A stretch of DNA of 64,000 bases from JBBDWK01 sp040902885 (GTDB lineage Bacteria > Acidobacteriota > Terriglobia > Bryobacterales > Bryobacteraceae): the NCBI GenBank assembly GCA_040902885.1, contig JBBDWK010000098.1:11644-75643 (forward strand). The letters are read 5' to 3'. The translations under genes and the position numbers were made by a program. Shown here piece after piece: positions 53,137 to 61,817 of this stretch (within the stretch, counting starts at the first letter, position 1; each line of letters starts with the position of its first letter). The notes beneath the pieces are model-generated. The model had not been told where the DNA came from. It searched no databases and saw nothing but the letters and a program-made list of their open reading frames with translations.

Positions 53137-53274
53137 AGTGGGGTGGGCTTGAGCCCGCCGCCGGACTTTCAGTCCGGCTTCTGGGGTGATGCAATTGGTC
53201 CGCAAGGGGCAGGCTGACCTGCGACCAGACAGGCCGGACTCAAGTCCGGCGGCGGGCTAAAAGCCCACCCCACT
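53137..53274. repeat. Compound palindromic repeat
   Basis: Arms of about 42 bases at 53137-53178 and 53233-53274 are largely complementary. Each arm contains its own smaller hairpins (GCCGGACT with AGTCCGGC, and GTGGGCT with AGCCCGC). The core is shared with the short palindrome at 36061-36078. It fills the gap between two converging genes, where it could act as a terminator. Confidence 0.7.
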
Positions 53275-53343
53275 CTTGTCGGGATGGTACAAATAGCCGG
53301 AATGAAAAACGTCGATGGCGCCGATTTCTTCACGCCCCTCTGC

Positions 53344-54216
53344 CTAGAGTTTACGGTGGACGAGCGAGCGGGCAGAGCTGGCGCCAAAGTGAAAGGTATC
53401 AGCGCCGCTGCGCGGACGCCACGACGAGTCGTGGTAGACGTATAGGTTGAAGACGCCGCCTCCGGGAGCAATGGGACCATCGCAGGCGAGCACGAAGGTA
53501 TCGTTTCCCCAAGTGATTGTGAGCGTGCTGCCCCGCACCTCGCCCGCCTTGCTGAACCCGAGCTTTTCGTTGGGCGCCAGCGAGAAGACGAAGCGCCCAC
53601 GATTGGGCAGATAGAAGTAGACCGCTTCACCGCTGATACCGCCCCCCGATTCGTCGACCAGACTGCCGTTCATGCTCATACGCAGTTTGCTGAGCGTGAT
53701 CGGTACGTCTTCCACCGTGTAGTCTCGTGGCGGGCCGGAGGGAAGCCGTTCCCGGCGATCGTCCTGGATAAACAGGTAGTCCACGATCTTCTGGCCCGTG
53801 CTCGGATGCGTGAACAAGTCCACAGCGATCGTATCCCGGCTGCGAACCATCTGCGGCGAAGGCAGCCGCGGTAACGGGAGTTGGCTCCATCCGCCCTCCG
53901 GTGCCAGCCCCAGCTTTTCGGCGCCCAGGCTGAGAGGTTGGAACGCGACCCGGAATATCCCTCCCGGTTGGGGTTCGATGGCGAGGTCGTATCCGAAGTA
54001 CTTCTTCGTCGTGTCATCGCTCAGGAAACGGTGAAAGCCCGTGCCGACGACAAGCCCGCCGCGGCCGAGACCGCTGACTTTCTGGCCGGGCAGTTCCGGT
54101 TCGACGCGCGTCTCATATCGAAAATGAACACCCTGCTTGCTTCCCGAGCCGCTCATGATCACTTGCGCGCCTGAGCAGGCGCAGGATAGAAGCACAAACA
54201 GACTAGTTAGTCTCAT
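53344..54216 (-). CDS. Secreted protein of unknown function in a sigma-factor operon
   Basis: 290 residues from ATG 54216, with AGGAG upstream. A signal peptide with Cys pair (LLSCACSG) may make it a lipoprotein. The mature part is beta-rich with repeated Gly/Pro turns (GGIFRVAFQPLSLGAE, GEAVYFYLPNRGRFVFSL, NLYVYHDSSW) and has no domain I recognise. It overlaps the small membrane gene upstream by 14 bases, so it is probably the output of the operon. Confidence 0.65.
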   Translation of the reverse strand: MRLTSLFVLLSCACSGAQVIMSGSGSKQGVHFRYETRVEPELPGQKVSGLGRGGLVVGTGFHRFLSDDTTKKYFGYDLAIEPQPGGIFRVAFQPLSLGAEKLGLAPEGGWSQLPLPRLPSPQMVRSRDTIAVDLFTHPSTGQKIVDYLFIQDDRRERLPSGPPRDYTVEDVPITLSKLRMSMNGSLVDESGGGISGEAVYFYLPNRGRFVFSLAPNEKLGFSKAGEVRGSTLTITWGNDTFVLACDGPIAPGGGVFNLYVYHDSSWRPRSGADTFHFGASSARSLVHRKL

Positions 54217-54517
54217 ATGCTCTCCTGATAATTCTGGGTTTCAGCTCCGCGACGGGCTGAAAATCCGAAAGACTCACCTCGTGCGCAAACGCGGGCGGCG
54301 CCCGGCGGCTGCGAGGCAGAACGTACATCAACGCGGACAACACCAGCAGCAACAGCGCAAAAACGGGGACGGGAACGCGGATGGAGCCGGTCAGCAGCCA
54401 GCGCCACCGTTGCTTCCGTGGCTCACCAAAGATCTGGCGCTCGAGATGGGCAGGCGCTGCCGGCGCATCCCACTGGCGCAGCAGATCGCGCAATTCGTTG
54501 TCGTTTAATGGTTCCAT
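54203..54517 (-). CDS. Small single-pass membrane protein, possible anti-sigma factor
   Basis: 104 residues. A soluble N-terminus (NDNELRDLLRQWDAPAAPAHLERQIF) precedes one membrane helix (VPVFALLLLVLSALMYVL) and a short outer tail. That topology and its overlap with the ECF sigma gene fit an anti-sigma factor, though the usual zinc-binding HxxxCxxC is absent. Recognition as an anti-sigma factor is by context only. Confidence 0.6.
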   Translation of the reverse strand: MEPLNDNELRDLLRQWDAPAAPAHLERQIFGEPRKQRWRWLLTGSIRVPVPVFALLLLVLSALMYVLPRSRRAPPAFAHEVSLSDFQPVAELKPRIIRRAYETN

Positions 54518-55038
54518 GTTGTGTTCGGACTCCTGTTATAGGCCGGGCGAAGCGGTGCCAGCATTCGGCGCAGGTTCTCGCGCGCCCGGTGCAATCGCGC
54601 CTTCACTGTACCGGCCTCGGCATCGACGGTTCTGGCAATCTCTTGAAGCGACAGCTCGTCGTACTCGAACAAGATGAGCGCTTCGCGTTGCAGCGGCGGC
54701 AGGGACCGGACGGCCGCTGCCACCAGCTCCGCCGTTTGCAGCGTCTCGGGATCGATCGGCTTGGCTATAAAGGCCTCCTCGTCCAACGCATCCCAGCGCT
54801 GTTCGGTCCTCCATTGCTTCCGCGCCAGGTTGCGGGCGATGGCGAGCAGAAACGGCCGGAGTGGCGCCCGCGAGGCGTCGAATCCGGCGGGGTTCCGCAG
54901 GAGCGACAAAAAGCATTCCTGCACGATGTCCTCGGCCGAAGCCGCCGAACCGGTCATGCGCCAGGCAAAGCGGTAGATCGCATCTTTGTGATCGTGATAC
55001 GCCGCACGAATTTCCGGTTCGGTCATAGGCATCGGCAT
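54505..55038 (-). CDS. ECF-family RNA polymerase sigma factor
   Basis: 177 residues. Region 2 is clear (HKDAIYRFAWRMTGSAASAEDIVQECFLSLL) and region 4 shows LPPLQREALILFEYDELSLQEIA and GTVKARLHRARENLRRML. It directs polymerase to alternative promoters and is probably held by the downstream membrane protein, which overlaps it by 13 bases. Start options ATG 55038, 55032 and 55026 are close together. Confidence 0.9.
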   Translation of the reverse strand: MPMPMTEPEIRAAYHDHKDAIYRFAWRMTGSAASAEDIVQECFLSLLRNPAGFDASRAPLRPFLLAIARNLARKQWRTEQRWDALDEEAFIAKPIDPETLQTAELVAAAVRSLPPLQREALILFEYDELSLQEIARTVDAEAGTVKARLHRARENLRRMLAPLRPAYNRSPNTTWNH

Positions 55039-55116
55039 CGTTCGCTCGCTGTCACTCCCGTCTCATTCTATGGTTACCGGGTTGCCGGAAAAAGATACGG
55101 TCAAACCGGCTAAAAT

Positions 55117-57732
55117 ATGAAATCTCTCCCAAGGGTGGGCAATCTGGCAAAGCGCACAAAAGACAACAGGCTGCATTACGCCGTGCTGGCGCTTCTGTTC
55201 ACGCTGACCGCGACTTATCACGTCCATTTTTTTCGGGATCTTTGGAAGGACTTCACTTTCCGCTATACGGCCCCGCCATTCTGGCTGAGTTCGCCGTGGC
55301 CTACCCTGACTGCCTTCATTCACGACACGGCGGAGCCGAGCGGATTAAGAACGGGCGATCGGATTCTCTCGGTGGATGGCCGCCGGATGGACGGCTTGAG
55401 CGATCTGTTGGGACCCGTGCGCCGGAAGAATCCCGGTGACTCCATTCAGGTTGTGGCCGAACGCGCGGGCCGGGCGCAAACGCACGTCGTCGTACTGCGC
55501 AGCGTGCGCACCAAGCAGATCAGCGGGCTGGTGTACACGTTCGCGGCGGTGATGTTCGTGCTGATGCCCACCGTGTCCATCCTGCTCGGCTTCGGTGTGG
55601 CCGGCGTCCGGCCGAGAGATCCAATGGCGTGGCTGCTCTTATTTTTGATGATCAGCATGGCGCAGTTCTCGGTTGGGAACGTGAACATCATGGGCTGGCC
55701 TGCCTGGATCCGTTTTCCGTCGCATGTGTACCGGTCGCTTGCGAACGTCTGGCCGGCGTGCCTGATGCTGTTTGGAATCTACTTCAATGAGCGGTGGCCG
55801 GTGGACCGCCGATGGCCATGGATCAAGTGGGTTTTGCTGGCCCCATTGATCGGGCTGCCCTGCTTGCATGCCGTTCTGAACGTTGGGATGTCGGAGGCGT
55901 TTCGCGCGGTGGAGCCGATCGCGGGTCTGGGGCCAAAAGCACAGGAAGTGTACAGATTAGTCGCGATGGCCGGTGTGGCCCTGTTCTTCTTCTCGATAGG
56001 CGGAAAAAGCCGGTATGCGAAGATCGGGCCCGATGCACGGCGGCGTTTGCGGTTGTTGTTGTGGGGGGCCATGGTGAGCATGACGCCCCTGCTCATCCTG
56101 GTTCTGTACTCCGCGCGATTCGGATTCGAAGATAATCTCTGGTCCGCGCTGGCCATCATGATGACGGTCTTGTTCCCGGTCACGATGGCCTACGTCATTG
56201 TCGTCCAAAAGGCCATGGATGTGCGCGTTGCCATTCGCCAGGGCGTACAATACACCTTTGCGCGCAGAGGCCTCCTCGTGCTGCAGGTCGCTGTCTCGGC
56301 GCTGGTGATTCTGTGGGTCGCCATCTATGCGGGCTATCCGGGCGTCGAAACCCCGCAGCGCGTGCTGGCCGCTGCCGCCGCGGTTGCATCCATTTTTCTG
56401 GTCGGCTCCTTCGCATCGAAAGTTGGAGGATGGGTTGACCGCCGCTTTTTCCGGGAAGCTTACAACGCGGATGCGATCCTGAGTGAATTGAGCGACAACG
56501 TGCGCACGATGGTCGAGACGAAGACGCTGTTGCAGACCGTCGCCGACAGGCTGGCATCCACGCTCCATGTGCCGAGCGTAGCCATGATGGTCTCAAACAA
56601 CGGGCGTTTCGAGCCAGCCTACGTGGTCGGCTGCGATGACATAGCCGGAATTCGCTTCGCCGACCGCGCCGGCACGGTCGCCCGGCTCGAACGGGCCAGG
56701 AAGCCGGTGCGGCTTTACCTGGAAGACGAACGCTCCTGGGTGTACCGCCCGGACGTGAGCGACGATGAGCGGTTGTACCTCGGCAAGCTCGATTCGCAAC
56801 TGCTTCTGCCGCTGACGGCACGCCAGAAGATGCTGGGTTTTATCAGCCTCGGCCGGAAGCAGTCCGATGAGCCTTTCTCACCCACTGATGTCCGCCTGCT
56901 GCGCTCAGTTGCAAGCCAGACCGGACTCGCGCTTGAGAACAGCCGCCTCGCTGCCGCCGTCGCGCAGGAGATCGCGCAGCGCGAGCTGTTCAACCGCGAA
57001 CTGGAAATTGCGCGCGAGGTTCAGCAGCGTCTGTTCCCTCAAAGCTTCCCCGAGGTTCAAGGTCTCGAGTACTCCGGAACATGCAGGCCGGCGCAGGGAG
57101 TTGGCGGCGACTATTTCGACTTTCTCGACCTGCCGCAGGGAAGATTCGGCGTAGCCATCGGCGACGTATCGGGTAAGGGAATCCCAGCCGCGCTGCTGAT
57201 GGCGAGTCTGCAAGCGTCGTTGCGCGGGCAGACCATCCGCCGCGTTCACAATCTGGCGGATCTGATCGGCAGCGTCAACCGGCTGATCTTCGATGCATCG
57301 CCGCCGAACCGTTACGCGACATTCTTCTATGCGCAGTACTCGCCAGCAACGCGCCTGCTGCAGTACGTGAACGCGGGCCATAACGCGCCGATCCTCTTGC
57401 GCTGCGAAGAGGCGATCCGCCTGGATATCGGGGGACCGGTAGTGGGCTTATTTCGTCAGGCGGCTTATCAGGAGGGCCGTGTGGAATTGCAGCCCAACGA
57501 CCTGCTGATTCTGTTCACCGACGGCATCAGCGAAGCCATGAATCCGGCCGAGGAGGAGTGGGGTGAAGAAGAACTGGAGAAGTCGGCAAGGCAATATTGC
57601 ACCCGCCCGGTCAATGAGATCATGAAGTGCCTCATCAGCGGAGCAGACGGCTTCGCCGGCGGCGCTCCCCAGCACGACGACATGACCATCGTTGTTCTGA
57701 AAGTCACCTCGCCGTCTGCAACCGCTCCCTGA
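55117..57732 (+). CDS. Membrane-bound SpoIIE-type serine phosphatase with PDZ and GAF domains
   Basis: 871 residues. One N-terminal membrane helix (YAVLALLFTLTATYHV) is followed by a PDZ domain outside (TGDRILSVDGRRMDGLSDLL), then about seven membrane helices up to residue 440, a GAF domain (about 470-610; LLLPLTARQKMLGFISLGRK) and a PP2C/SpoIIE phosphatase (about 650-865) with EIAREVQQRLFPQ, GVGGDYFDF, IGDVSGKGIPAALLMA, NAGHNAPIL and DGISEAMN. Such phosphatases control anti-sigma antagonists. A divergent ECF sigma operon sits upstream but no anti-anti-sigma gene is seen. Its stop codon lies inside the repeat at 57720. Confidence 0.93.
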   Translation: MKSLPRVGNLAKRTKDNRLHYAVLALLFTLTATYHVHFFRDLWKDFTFRYTAPPFWLSSPWPTLTAFIHDTAEPSGLRTGDRILSVDGRRMDGLSDLLGPVRRKNPGDSIQVVAERAGRAQTHVVVLRSVRTKQISGLVYTFAAVMFVLMPTVSILLGFGVAGVRPRDPMAWLLLFLMISMAQFSVGNVNIMGWPAWIRFPSHVYRSLANVWPACLMLFGIYFNERWPVDRRWPWIKWVLLAPLIGLPCLHAVLNVGMSEAFRAVEPIAGLGPKAQEVYRLVAMAGVALFFFSIGGKSRYAKIGPDARRRLRLLLWGAMVSMTPLLILVLYSARFGFEDNLWSALAIMMTVLFPVTMAYVIVVQKAMDVRVAIRQGVQYTFARRGLLVLQVAVSALVILWVAIYAGYPGVETPQRVLAAAAAVASIFLVGSFASKVGGWVDRRFFREAYNADAILSELSDNVRTMVETKTLLQTVADRLASTLHVPSVAMMVSNNGRFEPAYVVGCDDIAGIRFADRAGTVARLERARKPVRLYLEDERSWVYRPDVSDDERLYLGKLDSQLLLPLTARQKMLGFISLGRKQSDEPFSPTDVRLLRSVASQTGLALENSRLAAAVAQEIAQRELFNRELEIAREVQQRLFPQSFPEVQGLEYSGTCRPAQGVGGDYFDFLDLPQGRFGVAIGDVSGKGIPAALLMASLQASLRGQTIRRVHNLADLIGSVNRLIFDASPPNRYATFFYAQYSPATRLLQYVNAGHNAPILLRCEEAIRLDIGGPVVGLFRQAAYQEGRVELQPNDLLILFTDGISEAMNPAEEEWGEEELEKSARQYCTRPVNEIMKCLISGADGFAGGAPQHDDMTIVVLKVTSPSATAP

Positions 57733-57782
57733 CGGTCGCGGCTCCGTAAGCCTTTCTGAGCCGCGACCGTCAGGAAGCGGTT
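57720..57782. repeat. Palindromic REP-like element, copy 2
   Basis: Arms 57720-57744 and 57758-57782 (25 bases) are complementary but for one G-T type pair, with a 13-base loop. It is closely similar to the element at 29219-29275. The last residues and the stop codon of the phosphatase gene (57730-57732) are encoded by the left arm, so the repeat forms the gene's end. Confidence 0.8.
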
Positions 57783-57799
57783 TCCGTGAGATAACCGTA

Positions 57800-58765
57800 C
57801 TACTCTAGCCGCACCTTGGCCAGGTAGATACTCGCCTTGCCCTCGTGGCTGGAATAGTAACTGACCCAGAGCAGATTCTGATGCCAGACCAGTCCGGCGT
57901 AACTGGTGTCGCCGCCCGAGGGGAGGGGCAGTAACTCGGTCAAGACGCCGGCCTCGGGATCGAGTTGGCAGACCGAAGTCCGCACCTCGTTGTCGTAGAG
58001 CCGGACCACGGCGATCAGGCGCTTGTCGGGAAGCCTGATCATGTGAGGACCGCCGACCCGCACGCCCAGGTCCTTCCAGGTCCACTCCCGGTAGGGCGGA
58101 GCGGCGCGGCCCAACTGGGCGGTGGAAGAGCCCCGGTCGCGGCGCAGAAGGCACAGGGCCGTACCGTCTTCCGTGAACAGGATGGAGCTTTCGTTGGGGT
58201 AATCCCGTTCGAACAGACGTTCGACAATCGGCGTGAAGTTTTGCCCTTCTCTGCCCGAATATAGGCGCACAAAGCGATCTTCCGCCGTGCTGTAGCCGGC
58301 GCTGAGGCCCGTGTCCCGATTCCAGGAAACACGCCACAGCCAGAAGTTCGGCTCGCCGATATTCATGGGCTCGCTCCACTTCTTTCCATCGGAGGAGAAC
58401 CAGGCCATGGACTGGTGCCGCGCCGATGCCGGCTGTCGGAGCGCCGACGCCGCCGTCAGCATCAGGCGGCCTTCCGGCGTGATCGAGAGCTTGGGATCCC
58501 GCAGATCGCCAGTGGCCGAAGCGACGAGCCCCACTGCTTTCCACTCGCGGCCGTCGCGCGACTCCAGCACTCGCAGGGCGCCGTCCGGCGAGACATGCTT
58601 CTCGGCTTCGCGGAAGGTGCAATACCAGCGCCCCTTGTACCGGATCAGGTCGGTGAAGGCGTTGTGCGCTCCCTGGTCCCAGATCTTGCGGACCTCAACC
58701 AACTCAGCGGCGAAGGCCGAAAACACGAAGAAGAGCGGAAGAATTGAGGCGAGCCGCATATCCAT
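57800..58765 (-). CDS. Secreted sialidase/BNR-like beta-propeller
   Basis: 321 residues. A signal peptide (about 1-19) precedes repeated Ser/Asp-box-like segments (RVLESRDGREWKAVG, AWFSSDGKKWSEP, LFTEDGTALCLLR) of a six-bladed propeller. Arg residues placed like those of exo-sialidases are present (FREAEK, LLRRDRG, VVRLYD), but the specificity is unproven. The ATG overlaps the sulfatase stop as TAATG, so the two form one transcript, suggesting work on the same sulfated or sialylated polymer. Confidence 0.82.
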   Translation of the reverse strand: MDMRLASILPLFFVFSAFAAELVEVRKIWDQGAHNAFTDLIRYKGRWYCTFREAEKHVSPDGALRVLESRDGREWKAVGLVASATGDLRDPKLSITPEGRLMLTAASALRQPASARHQSMAWFSSDGKKWSEPMNIGEPNFWLWRVSWNRDTGLSAGYSTAEDRFVRLYSGREGQNFTPIVERLFERDYPNESSILFTEDGTALCLLRRDRGSSTAQLGRAAPPYREWTWKDLGVRVGGPHMIRLPDKRLIAVVRLYDNEVRTSVCQLDPEAGVLTELLPLPSGGDTSYAGLVWHQNLLWVSYYSSHEGKASIYLAKVRLE

Positions 58766-60107
58766 TATCCGGGCTCGCTGCGGAAGGGCTTCAGGCGCGG
58801 CGCCATCACGTCGCGTTCCCAGTCCGCCAGCTTCGCCTTCAGGCTGGCGGCTCGCCCCGGCATGCTCTTTAGGAGATTGTCGCTCTCCCTCTCGTCCCGC
58901 GCCAGGTCGAAGACGAACTCCTCGCCTGCATCCGAGATATATTTGAGGTCGCCGTCGCGAGCCGCCTTGCGCACGCGGTCGCCACGCTTATAGCGCCAGA
59001 ATACAAGGCGCGGTGAAGCACGCCGCCCGGACTTGAGAAACGGCATCAAGTCGATGCCGTCGAAGCGCGGCTCCTTGGGCTTGCCGATACCCACCGCCGA
59101 GAGGAGCGTCGGGAACCAGTCCATGGTGAGCGCGACCTGGTCTATCGTGCCGCCGGCGGGCAGGGCCTCTGGCCAGCGAGCCATGCACGGCACTCGGACG
59201 CCGCCCTCGAACAGCGAACTCTTACGTCCGCGCAAAGCGCCGTTGCTGCCGTTCGGATCCGCCCCATTGTCGCTGAGGAAAACGACGATCGTATTCCCGG
59301 CAGCTCCCATCGCATCCAACTGCGCAAGCACCGTTCCGATCTTTGAATCCATTCGCTCGACCATCTTGGCATAGGTCGGACGGTGGCCATTTCGCCACTC
59401 CGCCGTGCCGCGCGCATCCGGGTCCTGAATCGGCGTATGCGGCGCATTGAACGGCAGATAGAGGAAGAATGGACGGCTCTCCCGCCGCTTCAACCAGTTC
59501 ACTGCCTCCGCGGCAAAGAGTCTGTCAGGTAGCCTTCGCGCTCGACTTTCTCGCCGTTTCGGTACAGGTACGTGCCGCCGTCTTTTTCGGGCTCGCGATG
59601 AGTAAAATAATCCGCTCCGCCGCCCAGGATGCCGAAGGACTCGTCAAAGCCGTGGCGATTCGGCCAGAACTGCGGGCGGTAACCAAGGTGCCACTTGCCG
59701 AAACATCCCGTATCGTACCCGGCCTGCTGAAACGCGCGCGGCAGCGTGTACTCGGTCGTTGGAAGACCCAACTCACCGCGTTTCTGGAGCCAGATGGCGT
59801 CATCGTATCGCCCGACGTCGCCCAGACCGATCGCACATTCCAGGCCGCCCACGCGTTGTTGGTAGCGGCCGGTGAGCAGGGCCGAGCGGGTCGGGCTGCA
59901 CTCGGGTCCGTTCGAATAGCACCGCGTGAACCGCACACCGTGGCGCGCGAGCGAATCCACATGCGGCGTGGAGATGTCGCGGCAGCCGTAGCAGCTGAGG
60001 TCCGCCGAGCCAAGATCGTCGGCCACCACCAGTACGACGTTCGGCCGCTTTGCCGCGCCAAGAGCCGGCGCAGCCATGAGGGTCTTTAAGAAGCTTCGGC
60101 GCTGCAT
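58765..60107 (-). pseudogene. Sulfatase gene interrupted by a frameshift near 59520
   Basis: The first part (60107 to about 59520) has a leader, PNVVLVVADDLGSADLSCYG and the formylglycine site CSPTRSALLTG (Cys70), then YDTGCFGKWHLG. At GYLTD the frame runs into SLPRRQ and a stop at 59499. With one base inserted after GYLTD the reading becomes LFAAEAVNWLKRRESRPFF, continuous with the rest, which includes APHTPIQDP, VVFLSDNGADP and the C-terminal domain. The rescued second frame would have to start at GTG 59502 in the middle of the domain, so this is a broken gene rather than two genes. The intact protein would be about 450 residues. Sequencing error is possible. Confidence 0.88.
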
Positions 60108-60176
60108 GGATGTTCGGCCATGCTAGGCCAAATCTTCCGTGCCCGTCAAGTAGTTCTGCGGTACAATCGCGATCAA

Positions 60177-61016
60177 ATGAAAACGTCGCGTCGTTCCGCA
60201 ATTGCCGCGCTCGCGGGAGCTGCCCTCGCTCCGTCCATCGGCCGCTCCGCTCAAAAGGCCACCGCCTTCGCTCTCATCGGCGACCGCTACCACAACTCGG
60301 ACTATATCCGGACGGGGCTGAACCGGACCATCGCAAAGGATCTCGGCGTGTCAATCGACGCATCCGATGAAACCCGGATGCTCACCGCCGAAACTTTGAA
60401 CGGCTACAAGCTTCTGATCATTCTCCGGGATGGCATGATCTGGCCCGACGGCTATCCTGACGAGACGACCAACGCCGCATGGGTCAATACGGGCAAGCCG
60501 AAGCTGGTCTTCGATCCGCCGATGCAGCCCACGCCGGCCAAGCCGCAGTTCTGGATGAAGCCCGAACAGGGGAAGGCCGTTCGCCGATTCGTCGAGACTG
60601 GCGGCGCGGCGCTCTTCCTGCACAACGTGACACATGTAGGGCTCACCGACCCCGACTTTCGCCATGTCCTCGGCGCCGCCTATGCCGGACACCCGCCGAT
60701 CCGGACGTTCAAGGTGAAGGTGAAGAATGCGGATCACCCCATCACCAAAGGGGTCCGCGACTTCGTCGTTACCGACGAGCAGCACTATATGGAGTACGAC
60801 AAGGACCCGAAGGACATTTTCCTGGAGACGGTGAACGAAGAAGGCCTCGACTACCGCAAGCAGGGGGCCATCGCCCCGGGAGGCTGGGCCTACGATTATG
60901 GGAAAGGCCGCATCTGCTACCTTTCCCCCGGCCACCTGCTGACAGTGCTTTGGAACCCCGAATACATCAAGCTGCAGCAGAACGCCGTCCGTTGGCTGCT
61001 GCGGCGAAGCGCGTGA
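60177..61016 (+). CDS. ThuA-like protein with twin-arginine-type signal
   Basis: 279 residues from ATG 60177. The leader KTSRRSAIAALAGAAL fits Tat or Sec export. The mature part has a glutamine-amidotransferase-like ThuA fold: ALIGDRYHNSDYIRTGLN, YKLLIILRDGMIWPDG, RRFVETGGAALFLHN and RICYLSPGHLLTVLWNPEY. ThuA proteins are linked to sugar metabolism, with function undefined. It is divergent from the sulfatase with 69 bases between starts. Confidence 0.85.
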   Translation: MKTSRRSAIAALAGAALAPSIGRSAQKATAFALIGDRYHNSDYIRTGLNRTIAKDLGVSIDASDETRMLTAETLNGYKLLIILRDGMIWPDGYPDETTNAAWVNTGKPKLVFDPPMQPTPAKPQFWMKPEQGKAVRRFVETGGAALFLHNVTHVGLTDPDFRHVLGAAYAGHPPIRTFKVKVKNADHPITKGVRDFVVTDEQHYMEYDKDPKDIFLETVNEEGLDYRKQGAIAPGGWAYDYGKGRICYLSPGHLLTVLWNPEYIKLQQNAVRWLLRRSA

Positions 61017-61023
61017 ACCCGGC

Positions 61024-61668
61024 TCAGGCCGAGCGCATCCGCTTAAAGACGAGCAGTGCGATGCCGCCACCCAGGAGCAATGCCCAGGTGCGTGGCTCAG
61101 GATTCGCTATTATCCCGACCTGGATGCCGCGCCATTCCTCAGCCCCACCATCGAAAGCGAAGGACGCGTGGGCGCCGTTGAGGCGAACGACTCCGTTGCC
61201 TTCGGCGCCTCCCACAGTCGAGACTTGGTTCCCGCCAACCACCTGAAGGGTTCCACAACCCTGGGAACCGCACCCCGAGCTCAACACTTCCAGTGCAGGA
61301 TCGTCAGCGAAAATGAAGCCGGGGCCGTTCAGGCTGACGATCGCCAGCAGCGGATTCAGGACGGGTTCCGAGAAAGTAACCGTGTTGGCAAGTCCGCCCT
61401 TGATAGCGATGATGTCGGGGTCCGGTGGAGCGTTATCCACGAACGGGCTGAGATAGGGATCCGGTGGAATCCAGTAGTTCGTTCCGCCCGCAGTCTGGGC
61501 GAAAAATATGTTCCCGCTATAAATCACATTCACTGTTGCCCTGGGAGTTGTGATGGTTCCCACAACTTGACCCGTTGTGACAGCAGTCCAATCGGTCCAA
61601 AAGATGGTCGCTCCCATGCCGATTTGCGTCCCGGCAGCGAGCGACAGGGCCAATAACAGCTTCTTCAT
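61024..61668 (-). CDS. PEP-CTERM-sorted secreted protein
   Basis: 214 residues. A signal peptide (about 1-19) and a beta-rich, low-charge body end in the PEP-CTERM tripartite tail: PEP in ANPEPRTW, a membrane helix (ALLLGGGIALLVF) and basic KRMR. An exosortase would cut at the tail and release or anchor it. No exosortase gene is in the window. It converges on the ThuA-like gene. Confidence 0.88.
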   Translation of the reverse strand: MKKLLLALSLAAGTQIGMGATIFWTDWTAVTTGQVVGTITTPRATVNVIYSGNIFFAQTAGGTNYWIPPDPYLSPFVDNAPPDPDIIAIKGGLANTVTFSEPVLNPLLAIVSLNGPGFIFADDPALEVLSSGCGSQGCGTLQVVGGNQVSTVGGAEGNGVVRLNGAHASFAFDGGAEEWRGIQVGIIANPEPRTWALLLGGGIALLVFKRMRSA

Positions 61669-61817
61669 TCAATCGTCCTCTCAGTAGTTTTTTGTGGCGC
61701 CCAATAGCATCGTAAGTCCTTGCAAAGCCTGGGACAATGAAAACTTTTAACGATTTGGACGGATTCGTACGCTCGTGCCGGCCGCCGCCTGAATAATTGC
61801 GCTATACATTACAGAGT

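Noticed and set aside
59499..59502. UGA in the sulfatase as a selenocysteine codon
   Set aside because: Reading through the UGA leaves the wrong frame; only a one-base insertion restores the sulfatase.
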